From positions 1-64,000 of the forward strand of contig JABABA010000003.1 of NCBI GenBank assembly GCA_014238415.1: 64,000 nucleotides of DNA, written 5' to 3'. The notes beneath the pieces were generated by a model. It did not search any database and was not told where the DNA came from. It worked only from the letters and a program-made list of their open reading frames with translations. A program made the position numbers and the translations under genes. Shown here piece by piece: positions 38,132 through 46,949 of the stretch (its first letter is position 1; each line of letters opens with the position of its first letter). The DNA is from Planctomycetota bacterium (GTDB lineage: Bacteria; Planctomycetota; UBA1135; GCA-002686595).

Positions 38132-40266
38132 GTGGCGCCCCCTTCCCGGTACGGCCCACTTGCCTGGAAATTGAGAACTTCCGGGGCTTCCGAGGGGCCT
38201 GCTCGCTGGACTTCGCCCAGGACCTGACCCTCCTGATGGGTGAATGCAAGGCGGGCAAGAGCAGCATCCTCACAGCCATCGAGTGGTGCCTTCTGGGAAC
38301 CAAGATCGTCTCCAGCACATCGACAGGAATCGCCGAGCGCGGGGACTGGATCCTCGCCAACACAGAGGCCACAGGGGAGACTCGCGTGACCCTGACTCTT
38401 GTGGTGGAGGGGGGCAAGGGAAAGCTCACGCGCACCCGGGCCCTGGATGCCAAGCGGAACGCCCCCGACCAACTGGAGCTCACACTCCCCGGGGAACAGC
38501 TCCTGACTGGAAATGAAGTAGAGGAGTGGCTGGAGTGGACGGGAATGCCCAACTGGGATACCTGGAAGCAAGCCTTCGCCCAGCACCAGGAGAGCGCCCG
38601 GGAGCGGATCACCGACCAGGCGGATCGTTCCTATCTGATCGCCAGCATGCTGGGACTGAGTGACTACCGCGACCTCAGCGCAATGCTCAAAAAGGTCAAG
38701 CCCAAGGAACTGGAAGAGTGCGCGCAGGAAACTCTGCAGCACCTCGCCGAAGATCAGCAACGTGCGCGCCAGACTCCCCAGCAAGAGGTCAATGGGATTC
38801 AAGCATCATTGCAGCGTTTGAACGTTTCCGCCACCCAGGCCGGAGATGCCGAGCTGGAACTGAGACGCAAGGCCCTGATTGCTGAAGCCCTGCCCGTGGG
38901 GGAGGCTGTCGGGCTGTCAGCCGAGCAACTTCCCCACCAGGACTGGTCTGCCAGCGAGGTCCACACCTGGGGCGCGGGCTGGCGCAGTCAAGTGAATGCC
39001 CAGATGACACCGCTGAGACAGGAACTCGGCGACCTGGAGGGCAAAATCCGTTCTCTCACTTCCTCCCACGAGGCATTGAATCCCAAACGGGTGGCCCTGG
39101 CGGATGCCAGGCAACAGCTAGAGGGCCTGCGCAGCAAGCATGGATCCCCGCAGGACCTGCGAGCGCAACGGGAGACCATTGCACAGGAGCTGAGCGCCCT
39201 ACGCGAGCAGCGGCGCGAACAAGGAGAGCTGAACAATCTTTTGCGGGAGGCCCTTGGTGTGCTCAAAGCCGGTGGCAGGACTGATCAATGCCCCGTATGC
39301 ACCCAGGACGCCGGAGGATTGGAACAACGCCTGCAAGAACAAGTCGCCAGCGGAGGAGATGATGCGATCCAAGACCAACTGGATCAGCTCGCAAGCCGAG
39401 ACAGCGCCCTCAGCAGCCAGCTGCAGCAACTGGAGCAGGCGCAGGCCGCCTTCCAGGGCACCGAAGACTCCCTCGCAAGCCTTGAGAAGACCCTGCGCGG
39501 TCAGCTGCCCCCGGGAACACAGGAGGAAGCAGGCGTAACCGATCTGCTGGCGGCCCTCTTGGCCCAAAAAGTGCGCCTGGAGAAGACAATCAATCTAGCA
39601 GACGAGAATCTGGCCGGCATGACCGGAAAGCTGGAAGTCTTTGGGCTCCTGCTCAACCTGCGCGCGGCTCGGGAACGAGCCGAGCACAGAGCCGGTGATC
39701 TTTCCGCCATGCCCCAATTCGCAACCCTTCAGGACAAAATCGATGAGGCAGCGGGCTTCGCATGTGACCTGATCGCGCTCGGGAACATGGCCAGGGAATT
39801 GGAAGAGGAGCAGTCCGCACTCCAGATCCAAGCTGTCAACCAGTCCATCAACCACTACATGTCCATGATCAGCCCCGGTTTTGAGAAGGTTGTGTCGGTG
39901 CATCAAAAACACACGGCCACCAAGCTCATCTACCAGCTTGTGGACAGCGAAGGCAAGAATCTCACGGGCACGCTGAATCAGGGAGCGCTCAACTCTCTCT
40001 CTCTGGCGACCTTCTTCGCCGGTGCCCAGTTCCGTGTCAGGCAGGGCCTGCCTGAGTTCTTGGTTCTGGATGATCCGGTGCAGAGCCTGGATCAGGCACA
40101 CCAAGAGGGCCTGGCCCGAGCAGTGAAGGAATTCTGCAAGCTGGCACCGGTCATCGTCGCCTGTCTCCCCTCGCACTTCACCAGAGAACTGGAACGGCTC
40201 AAGAGTCCGGACGACAGGCACTGCAAGGTCCACGGCTCCGATCCCATCCAAATCGAGGAAATCTGA
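38128..40266 (+). CDS. SMC/Rad50-like ATPase with central CxxC zinc-hook motif
   Basis: The 712-residue protein has the split ABC ATPase of SMC/Rad50 proteins. The N-terminal lobe has LEIENFRGFRG, Walker A GECKAGKSS (38-46) and a Q-loop-like FAQHQE near 150. Two coiled-coil arms (about 195-385 and 395-560) flank CPVC (Cys388, Cys391), placed as in the Rad50 zinc hook. The C-terminal lobe has an ABC signature-like NSLSLATFFAGAQF, Walker B FLVLDDPVQSLD (644-655) with D648-D649, and a final strand VIVACLPSH. It is shorter than SbcC or RecN. The family points to DNA-end sensing or tethering. A PD-(D/E)XK nuclease gene follows two bases downstream. Confidence 0.88.
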   Translation: MSGAPFPVRPTCLEIENFRGFRGACSLDFAQDLTLLMGECKAGKSSILTAIEWCLLGTKIVSSTSTGIAERGDWILANTEATGETRVTLTLVVEGGKGKLTRTRALDAKRNAPDQLELTLPGEQLLTGNEVEEWLEWTGMPNWDTWKQAFAQHQESARERITDQADRSYLIASMLGLSDYRDLSAMLKKVKPKELEECAQETLQHLAEDQQRARQTPQQEVNGIQASLQRLNVSATQAGDAELELRRKALIAEALPVGEAVGLSAEQLPHQDWSASEVHTWGAGWRSQVNAQMTPLRQELGDLEGKIRSLTSSHEALNPKRVALADARQQLEGLRSKHGSPQDLRAQRETIAQELSALREQRREQGELNNLLREALGVLKAGGRTDQCPVCTQDAGGLEQRLQEQVASGGDDAIQDQLDQLASRDSALSSQLQQLEQAQAAFQGTEDSLASLEKTLRGQLPPGTQEEAGVTDLLAALLAQKVRLEKTINLADENLAGMTGKLEVFGLLLNLRAARERAEHRAGDLSAMPQFATLQDKIDEAAGFACDLIALGNMARELEEEQSALQIQAVNQSINHYMSMISPGFEKVVSVHQKHTATKLIYQLVDSEGKNLTGTLNQGALNSLSLATFFAGAQFRVRQGLPEFLVLDDPVQSLDQAHQEGLARAVKEFCKLAPVIVACLPSHFTRELERLKSPDDRHCKVHGSDPIQIEEI

Positions 40267-40268
40267 AC

Positions 40269-40790
40269 ATGCAGCACGAGACCTACCAACGACTTGGGGA
40301 GATCCGCGCCAGCGTAGGAATGGAGTACGGAAAGATCCTCCAGAAGATACTGGCGATTTCCTTGCTCGAAACCAAAGTCGAGAGTCTGGTAGAACGCAGC
40401 GTCCAAGGCATCGACTTGGAAATGGTGATTGGTGGCGAGACCTGCGCCTTCGAAGTCAAGACCTCCGAGGGCGACACAATCAAACTGAGCAGAAAGGACA
40501 TTGAGGGCCTCGACCGGCTGGTGGAAGCAGGCAACCGGGCCTACATCGTGGTGCTGACCAACGGCCCCCTCGACGACTTGATCTTCGCCCGCTACCACCC
40601 AGGAGAGGTCCCGGTGGGCAAGGAACTCAGTTCCTTTTTCTTTCGCGCCTATCAGGAGCCAGCGCTTCAAAAGCGGATCAAGTCCACCTTCCCGGTTGTA
40701 GTGGACAAGCACGCCCAAACAGCCGTCGAAGGACGCCAAGGGGGGCTCGACAAGATCCTCGAACAATATGCCGAATGGGGCCGCGCCTAG
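40269..40790 (+). CDS. Small PD-(D/E)XK nuclease-like protein
   Basis: The 173-residue protein contains a restriction-endonuclease-like core: a first helix with Glu19, then GIDLEMVIGGETCAFEVKTSEG, in which Asp49 and Glu62-x-Lys64 form the D...E-x-K catalytic triad spacing of Hjc, Mrr and type II enzymes. A following helix and the IVVLTNG strand fit the fold. No DNA-recognition domain is fused to it, so specificity may come from the ATPase partner. It starts two bases after the ATPase stop, clearly in the same operon, and stops six bases before the end of the convergent VWA/HEAT gene. Nuclease activity is inferred from motif only. Confidence 0.78.
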   Translation: MQHETYQRLGEIRASVGMEYGKILQKILAISLLETKVESLVERSVQGIDLEMVIGGETCAFEVKTSEGDTIKLSRKDIEGLDRLVEAGNRAYIVVLTNGPLDDLIFARYHPGEVPVGKELSSFFFRAYQEPALQKRIKSTFPVVVDKHAQTAVEGRQGGLDKILEQYAEWGRA

Positions 40791-40796
40791 GGACAG

Positions 40797-42668
40797 CTAG
40801 AGCGCTTCGGTATACAGCCCACCATTCTCCTTGGCCAGCAAGCGCAAGAAGCGGGACTTGCGGCCCACGGAGACGCAGTGAATGACCACCTTGCGGGTGC
40901 GGTTCAGCCGCTCGATGCGAGCTCTAATTTCCTGGGTATCGATCACCTCACCGCTTGAGGGCTGGCCGTCGGTGAGCAGAAAAACCGTATCCACACGGGG
41001 ATCGTCAAAAGCAAACATCAATCCGGCCCAGACATTGGTGCCGCCCCCCATGGGAGCCCGACCCACATGCTTGAGCGCACGCTTCAGATTTTTTTCATCG
41101 AGGCGCACGAGACCATCCTCCCAAGGAAAGATGCGCGATCCGAAGAAAGCCAGGTTGAAAAGGGTTTTGTCCGAGAGACTCGGCAGCACACTCAAGATCT
41201 GATCCCGGGCTACCTCGAAACGAGTTGAGGCCTCGGGCTTCTTGCGCTCTGGGCCCTTCGGCAACATGGCCCGGCCGTTCATGGAACCCGAGCGGTCCAC
41301 CACAAAGACCACGCGCTCGCTGAGCACCTGGAGCCCGTAGAAGGTGCCACGGGTCGTGCTCTTCTTCTTGCGTTTTTGCCGAGCAACTTCCGCCGCATGG
41401 GTCGCCTTGGCCTTGGGTTGCTGAAAAGTCTCACCCTCTCCCAGCCACCAGGCGCGCCAACGGGCGCTGCGCGGGCCATGGTCGACCCCGGTCAAGAGTC
41501 TGAGCGCCAGATGCATGTCCCGGGCAATACGCGGAGTCTCAGCGTCTATGCGCTCAATCAGAAGTGGAACTGCGCGCAGCCGATGCAGCGAGCCCACCTG
41601 CTCCACGACCTCTACCCTCACACGCCAGTCCTCGTCGTCCAACATCTCCAGCAATCGATCGATGGCCGCCTCAGTGCGGATCTCAAGCAGAGCCACTGCG
41701 GCCCCCATTCGAATGGCAGAGTGATTGCTGCGCGAATAGTCCAGCACATCTTCAAGCCAATAGGGGTCTCCATCGGTCAAGCGGGTGACAGCGATTAGGG
41801 CTTCGCGAAGGACCGCCGGAGGGCCATTGCGCACCAGGGGCTCGATATCGCGCACAAAATGCCGATACCCGCTCCTGCCCAGAAGCTCCACCGCCTTGGC
41901 TGCCAGAACCTGATCCTCGGAACGAATCATGCCTGCTATCAGTGCGCAAGCGTCCCGATCCTGCCAGCCACTGAGCACGTCGAGCATCAGGAAGCGCCAG
42001 GCGCTGCTGAACTCTTGATCCTTGAGATAGCCCGAATACAGGCGCAGGATCTTGGACCCGCGCAGCTTCTGCAGAGCCCGGCGAATCGCCGTGGTGTTAT
42101 AGCCATTGGGAATTGCGTACTCCAACACCACCTCGGCAGAAGCCAGGTCCGCGCGCTCGGCGTAAACAGGCAAGAGCGCACGCACCGCAGTGCTGCGCGC
42201 CTCTCGATCCTCTGCACGAGCCACAATCTTGTCCAATTCAGCAACTGCTTTGGCGCCCAGACGCGCCAAGGACGCTGTGGCCGCCAACCTGTTGACACTG
42301 CGCCTGTGGCGTAGAGCCGCATCGAGCAGGAACTTACGTGAGTTCTTCTGATCGGGTGTACCCTCAAAAGCTCCAAAAGCCCTGTAGGCCGCGGTCAGAG
42401 GCCAACGATCGCTGAGAAAAGTCACCGTCTGCTTGAGAGCCTTGAATGCCCCAGGATCACCAGACCCGGCAATCGCCGCGAACACTTCCCGATCCACGGA
42501 ATCTTTTTCCTGTGAGACGCGGCGCAAAAGGCCACGCACGTCAACGCCCTTGCTCGGACTCTGAGCGAGAATCAAGGCCGGAGGCCCAGGAAAGCGGCGA
42601 AGCGCCAGCGCATTGCTACACGGGAATCCTGAAACCAGGGCCAGCAAGAGGAAGAACGCGCGTTTCAT
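40797..42668 (-). CDS. Secreted HEAT-repeat protein with C-terminal VWA domain
   Basis: The 623-residue protein has a signal peptide (MKRAFFLLLALVSGFPCS). HEAT-like repeats fill residues about 40-370 (DVDREVFAAIAGSGDPGAF-like, HSAIRMGAAVALLEIRTEAAIDRLLEML, DWRVRVEVVEQVGSL). A Lys-rich linker leads to a VWA domain with MIDAS DRSGS (458-462), a later GGGTN for the second metal ligand and FLLTDG. VWA domains bind protein ligands through a metal. The HEAT-VWA combination recurs in planctomycetes and is of unknown role. An unusual repeat sits upstream at 42685-42715. Confidence 0.82.
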   Translation of the reverse strand: MKRAFFLLLALVSGFPCSNALALRRFPGPPALILAQSPSKGVDVRGLLRRVSQEKDSVDREVFAAIAGSGDPGAFKALKQTVTFLSDRWPLTAAYRAFGAFEGTPDQKNSRKFLLDAALRHRRSVNRLAATASLARLGAKAVAELDKIVARAEDREARSTAVRALLPVYAERADLASAEVVLEYAIPNGYNTTAIRRALQKLRGSKILRLYSGYLKDQEFSSAWRFLMLDVLSGWQDRDACALIAGMIRSEDQVLAAKAVELLGRSGYRHFVRDIEPLVRNGPPAVLREALIAVTRLTDGDPYWLEDVLDYSRSNHSAIRMGAAVALLEIRTEAAIDRLLEMLDDEDWRVRVEVVEQVGSLHRLRAVPLLIERIDAETPRIARDMHLALRLLTGVDHGPRSARWRAWWLGEGETFQQPKAKATHAAEVARQKRKKKSTTRGTFYGLQVLSERVVFVVDRSGSMNGRAMLPKGPERKKPEASTRFEVARDQILSVLPSLSDKTLFNLAFFGSRIFPWEDGLVRLDEKNLKRALKHVGRAPMGGGTNVWAGLMFAFDDPRVDTVFLLTDGQPSSGEVIDTQEIRARIERLNRTRKVVIHCVSVGRKSRFLRLLAKENGGLYTEAL

Positions 42669-42684
42669 CAGGACCGCCCCGAGG

Positions 42685-42715
42685 ATACCTGATCCTGACC
42701 TTGATTGTCAGGTAT
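42685..42715. promoter_or_regulatory. Overlapping inverted repeats upstream of the HEAT-VWA gene
   Basis: ATACCTGA (42685-42692) is the exact complement of TCAGGTAT (42708-42715). Inside, CCTGAC (42694-42699) pairs with GTCAGG (42707-42712). The two pairings share the same right arm and cannot form at once. The element sits 17 bases upstream of the start codon at 42668, a position suited to an operator or a leader switch. Confidence 0.45.
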
Positions 42716-42880
42716 ACGTGCCCCTGTTCGATCCAGAAACTGAGCACCGGCTATCGTTTGCTCAACAAGGACAGGGAAGGCTGGTCCTCCTCCAGTAGGG
42801 CATTTCCAACTTCTCCGACGGCTTGGAAGCCCAATTCTAGGATCAGCCGAACCAGGCTGGCCCCATACCCTTGACTGCCC

Positions 42881-44080
42881 TCAGGGCAAGTCCAGTTGAA
42901 CCCGTCTCGTGCGCCGAAAGGGGTCACCAGCGGTAGAGCAGTCCCCCACCAACCGAACGCTGTCCAGCCCGGGATGAGGCACCCAGATGTGTTCGGTGCT
43001 GCCGATGGCCGGAAGGACAGTCTCATGAACCAGTCGCCCTCCACCTCCGGTGGAACCATAGGAAGACCACATGCCGCTGCCAGCGGAGGCCTGGAACAGG
43101 CGCAGTTCATCCAAGGGGCTGCCCATGACACCAAGCAACTGACCGCCGGAAGGAAACGCCGCAGGCTGAATCCAGAAGATCGGCTGCGCGCAGTCTCCCT
43201 CGCGGGTCACCGGTTCAGCATTGATGCCGCTGCCAATGAGGTGATAGAAGGTGTTCTCATCTCTCTGCACTTCCCCTCGCAAGAACCCGGTAATCAAGCG
43301 AAGATGCAATCGGTGCTGGGTTGAATGGGGCAATGAACTGCCACCAAATGGGAAATCCAAAGACCCGTTGTGAGCACCGCCCTCGATCAATGCCCAGACC
43401 CTTCGCCGCGCGCTCTGGGCTTCGTCGTAGTAACGCCGAGCATTGGTACTGAAAGGAGCCAAGGAATCTTCGCTGGAACCGATCGAGAGAAGACTCCCCT
43501 GGAACCGCCCGACCGTTGATTGATCGAACCAATTTCCCTCGGTGGAAACTACCGTTCGCACACGCGGCTCCCAAGCCAACAGATCAAAGATCGCGGCCGC
43601 CCCATTGGAGTGACCCACCGCAGACCAGGGTCCGGGCAAGAGCATGCCTTCAAGGAAATGCCCAGGGATCAGGTTGCGCTCATCGCACCAATGCATCAGA
43701 GCATGGCCGTCATGGGCCTGGGCGATGATGCTCTGAAAGAAACCTGTCTGGGTGCTGACCGCCGCTACCACAAAGCCATAGCTGGCAATATGTGTGATCA
43801 ACTCATCGTAGAAGGAAGGGGGAGCGAAGTAACCGTGCAGAAACGAACTGAAAGGATAGGGCCCGCCGGCCTGATCCGGCGGCGTGTTGTTGCCCGAACT
43901 CAAGGCCGGGTAGTAGATGTCCGCAGTGACCGTAATGGCCGAGGCCAGAGAATGTTGGAAGCTGACCGAGCGCATACCCACCGGATAAGGCCCCATGTCC
44001 TCTGGCACCTGTGCACAAAGAGGTGCCACAAGCAAACAAGAAATCAGCCCCAAGGAGGCGCTTCGAAGCGGGAGGATCAT
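42881..44080 (-). CDS. Secreted alpha/beta-hydrolase
   Basis: The roughly 399-residue exported protein has a leader ending APLCAQ. Its hydrolase core has a PFSSFLHGYFAPPSFYDELITHIASYGF segment (oxyanion and early helix) and the nucleophile elbow GHSNG. VVSTEGNWFDQ and GGAHNGSLDFPFGG follow, the latter with a likely catalytic His. This resembles PAF-acetylhydrolase or dienelactone-hydrolase relatives, including chlorophyllase-like and PET-hydrolase-like enzymes, but the substrate cannot be assigned. A C-terminal extension of about 110 residues is Gly/Ser-rich and unassigned. The ATG at 44080 follows a possible TTG nine bases earlier. Confidence 0.8.
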   Translation of the reverse strand: MILPLRSASLGLISCLLVAPLCAQVPEDMGPYPVGMRSVSFQHSLASAITVTADIYYPALSSGNNTPPDQAGGPYPFSSFLHGYFAPPSFYDELITHIASYGFVVAAVSTQTGFFQSIIAQAHDGHALMHWCDERNLIPGHFLEGMLLPGPWSAVGHSNGAAAIFDLLAWEPRVRTVVSTEGNWFDQSTVGRFQGSLLSIGSSEDSLAPFSTNARRYYDEAQSARRRVWALIEGGAHNGSLDFPFGGSSLPHSTQHRLHLRLITGFLRGEVQRDENTFYHLIGSGINAEPVTREGDCAQPIFWIQPAAFPSGGQLLGVMGSPLDELRLFQASAGSGMWSSYGSTGGGGRLVHETVLPAIGSTEHIWVPHPGLDSVRLVGDCSTAGDPFRRTRRVQLDLP

Positions 44081-44239
44081 CACCCCCAACTATACCCTTC
44101 GAAGCGCAATCAGACGCAATGGACCCAAGAGACGAATCCCAAAGCCCACATTCAGGCACAGATTCTGGACCATGCACACTCCCAGAGCCGCGCTGCTCCC
44201 TGGAGCCGAGCCCCCCCCTGCCCGTACCCTCTGCAACCC

Positions 44240-44977
44240 ATGGAACTGGAAGATCTTGCACGCCTCTTCGTGCCCTGCCCTGGAGGCACTGAGCAACAGC
44301 GCAGGGAGCAACGGGCCCGCCTTCTACGAGCGTCCCTTGCCCCCGTCACCGACGACCCCAGTGCCTGGCCCGACGACTGGATCGTGCTAGCGGATCGAGG
44401 TCCTGAAAATGCTGATGAAGCCAAGGCCTGGTTGGCCAGCAATGTAGCCGGTGCATTGATCCCCGCAGGCCAGGCAATCTGGTCGCAGGGCCCCCCGGCA
44501 GTTGTGGTTTTTGACCAATCCCCGACAGTTGCTGAACTGGAGAGTCTGGTGGGACACGCTGGAGCCGTGGTCCTGCCCTTTGTGGATGAAGACCTGCTCT
44601 TGGCCAGCGCAGGAGTGCAGGAGGAATTGGTCATGCTCATGAGAGGGCTGGACTTGGCCGAGGGCATGCGTTTAGGAGCCTGCGGAGCACTTGCTCCCGA
44701 AGCGTGGTTGGCTCCCAGTCAATTCGTCGAGTGGGCACTCTCCACAGAAGAGGACCCCGATGGCGCTGTGCGCCGAGGACGACACCTGCAACGATTGCTT
44801 GAAGGCACTTTGGAAAGCACAGCGCGACGCAATCAATGGAATGACGACCAGCGCACAGCAGCGCTGGCATTTGCTGCTGGCCGCAATCGGCTGGCGAGCG
44901 CCCCACCGGTGGACATCCGCGACAGCACCGCCCTGGCTGAACTGGCAGAACGCTTCACAGAGTTGCTGCTGGCATGA
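44240..44977 (+). CDS. Hypothetical protein
   Basis: The 245-residue protein starts MELEDLARLF and is acidic, Ala/Leu-rich and apparently cytosolic, with no leader, membrane helix or metal motif. A WIVLADRG strand, AVVVFDQSPT and AGAVVLPFVDED suggest alternating strands and helices in the first half. The C-terminal third is helical (RRGRHLQRLLEGTLESTARRNQW). I do not recognise a family. The frame is open far upstream, but that part is antisense to the hydrolase gene, so the ATG at 44240 is used. It converges on the methyltransferase/TIM-barrel gene. Confidence 0.6.
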   Translation: MELEDLARLFVPCPGGTEQQRREQRARLLRASLAPVTDDPSAWPDDWIVLADRGPENADEAKAWLASNVAGALIPAGQAIWSQGPPAVVVFDQSPTVAELESLVGHAGAVVLPFVDEDLLLASAGVQEELVMLMRGLDLAEGMRLGACGALAPEAWLAPSQFVEWALSTEEDPDGAVRRGRHLQRLLEGTLESTARRNQWNDDQRTAALAFAAGRNRLASAPPVDIRDSTALAELAERFTELLLA

Positions 44978-44986
44978 CCGTTCAGC

Positions 44987-46915
44987 TCACTTTTGCTGGG
45001 TCGCCTTCCATGCGGCAAGGGAGAGAGCAAGATGCTCCCGCGCCGGTAGCTTGATGCCGAAAGCCTGCAGGCCCACGGGGCCAACCCAGCCAAGGCGGTC
45101 AAGGCTGCTAAGCAAACCATCCAGGTCAAAGTCCCCACGGCCCAAGGGTTGAATCAAAGTATCCCAGGCCTCTCCATCGGAGTCTGCTCCGTTCACGGTC
45201 ACGCTCAACAGATGTGGCAGGGCGCGCTGGAGCAGAGGGCCAGGATCACTCATCTCGTGGCCTGCCAGAAAGTGAGACAGGTTGAAGCAGACCCCCAGGC
45301 GCGGATGCTTGAAGCGCTCACACAGTACGAGTGCATCTTCGGTGGTAGAAATCCAAAAGCCATGATGGGGATAGAGAGCCACTTCTACGCCCGTATCTTG
45401 CGCCAGTTGCAGAACGGGCGTGAGCAGCGTCTGGACCCCTTGCTCAACATCGAATGCATCGTCCTCTGCCTTTGGATGCTCGAGGGCCAGCCAGATCATC
45501 CCTGGTCCACCGGCCAATGAACCCATGGCCTTGAGCAATTGACGCATCCTTGGGGAGTCACCTTCATCCAAGCGCAGAACGCAATAGATGCTCCAGAGAT
45601 CCGCACCCTTTTGCTCGCATACCCTGCGCACTTCCGGCGCACGCCAGATACCCCAACCGATGCCGCCAAAGCCCATCTCGCAGGCCAGAGCTGCTTGCTC
45701 CTTTGGAGTCCCCGACCCCGTGCCGGTGTTCATGGCAAAGAAGGGCCGCTCCAAGTGCCTGGCAGCGCCTGTTCCTGACAAATCGCCCTGGTCGCCGAGT
45801 TCTTCCTCCATGGGGTCATCAGGCACAAGAGTCCGCCACCCTTCAACCACCCAGGCACCCATGGAATCCGCCCGCAAGACCAGTTCACCCGGGAGCCCTG
45901 GCGTTGGCACGGGTACTGCAGAATCCGCGAAGAGCGACAGAATAGAAAAAACCGCGGGACGGGGCATGGGCCCCGCAAGAACTGTCCCTTCAGGCCCGGC
46001 GCGCAATTCAAGCAGAGGGCCGGGCAGATCTGGGAGTGCCCCCTCGCTAAGACCTGTGCCAGAAAGAAAGAGCTCTCGGCTCACGGGCAGGGTGCCCAGA
46101 TGAATCACATCGCTCAAGAAAGGCAACAGCCCCATCTGGTCCCTGCGCTCAAGCGCGCGCAAGAAACCACGCGCCACCTCCCTTGGCTGATGGCGAACCC
46201 CAACCTCAAGCTCGCGCTCAAAGACCAGGGCGTGCTGCCAGGGAAGTTCCTCAAAAGACTCTACAAAGCGCATCCCGTGGGCGGCCATCTCGCGCACCAC
46301 CTGGGCCCTGTCCATACGATGCAAGGCTTTGATCGGGACCTCAGCATCCTCACCTCTGAACTCAACCAGCACCATACGGCCGTCCGGTTTGAGTGCTTCA
46401 CGCAAGTGCCGCATCACCCTCACTGGATGGGACAGCTCATGGTACACATCAACCATCAGGATCATGTCCAGCTCACCGACAGGGAGTCTTGGATCATCAA
46501 TGGTTCCCTGTATCGAAATCGTGTTATCGATGCCGGCCTCGGCCAGGCGTAGCCCAAGCAAACGCAACATTTCCGCCTGCAGATCCACCGCGAAGACCTG
46601 CCCCGTGGCACCAACCGCCTCGGCCATGGGCAGGGTGTGATATCCGTTACCACACCCAAAGTCGCAGACCGACTGACCCGGCTGGATGTTCAGCCAACGC
46701 CGCAGGGTCGATGCACTCTCTTCCTGTTCGCGGCGTTCACGCACAAGCCAGTTCGCACCAGAGGAGTGCATGGTGCGTGCGATTGTGCGACCAAGGAATT
46801 GTTCTCGGCCCTTTGGAGTTGACTCGGGGTCCTGCGCCAGCGACAAGCCCCCCGACAACGCCAGAGCAAGCAGAGCCATCAACAAACGCAGGCCAAGGAT
46901 ATGAAGAGTATTCAT
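44987..46915 (-). CDS. Secreted fusion: SAM methyltransferase + xylose-isomerase-like TIM barrel
   Basis: The 642-residue protein starts at the ATG at 46915, preceded by a good GGAGG site, and has a signal peptide (about 1-28). Residues about 40-260 are a class I methyltransferase with the SAM motif VCDFGCGNGYHT (83-94) and LMVDVYHELSHP. After a middle region (about 260-390), residues about 392-642 form a sugar-phosphate-isomerase-like TIM barrel (AP_endonuc_2 family) with LALEHP, LYPHHGFW, FNLSHF and QPLGRGDFD, the positions where this fold binds metal. Exported methyltransferases are uncommon because SAM is cytosolic, so the first domain may have another job. It lies 34 bases after the beta-helix gene. 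Confidence 0.8.
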   Translation of the reverse strand: MNTLHILGLRLLMALLALALSGGLSLAQDPESTPKGREQFLGRTIARTMHSSGANWLVRERREQEESASTLRRWLNIQPGQSVCDFGCGNGYHTLPMAEAVGATGQVFAVDLQAEMLRLLGLRLAEAGIDNTISIQGTIDDPRLPVGELDMILMVDVYHELSHPVRVMRHLREALKPDGRMVLVEFRGEDAEVPIKALHRMDRAQVVREMAAHGMRFVESFEELPWQHALVFERELEVGVRHQPREVARGFLRALERRDQMGLLPFLSDVIHLGTLPVSRELFLSGTGLSEGALPDLPGPLLELRAGPEGTVLAGPMPRPAVFSILSLFADSAVPVPTPGLPGELVLRADSMGAWVVEGWRTLVPDDPMEEELGDQGDLSGTGAARHLERPFFAMNTGTGSGTPKEQAALACEMGFGGIGWGIWRAPEVRRVCEQKGADLWSIYCVLRLDEGDSPRMRQLLKAMGSLAGGPGMIWLALEHPKAEDDAFDVEQGVQTLLTPVLQLAQDTGVEVALYPHHGFWISTTEDALVLCERFKHPRLGVCFNLSHFLAGHEMSDPGPLLQRALPHLLSVTVNGADSDGEAWDTLIQPLGRGDFDLDGLLSSLDRLGWVGPVGLQAFGIKLPAREHLALSLAAWKATQQK

Positions 46916-46949
46916 CGCCTCCATCCTAATGCGCATGCTCCCATGACTC

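Noticed and set aside
38244-38516. Alternative-frame short ORF inside the ATPase gene
   Set aside because: Shadow of the ATPase N-lobe, without start signal or motif.
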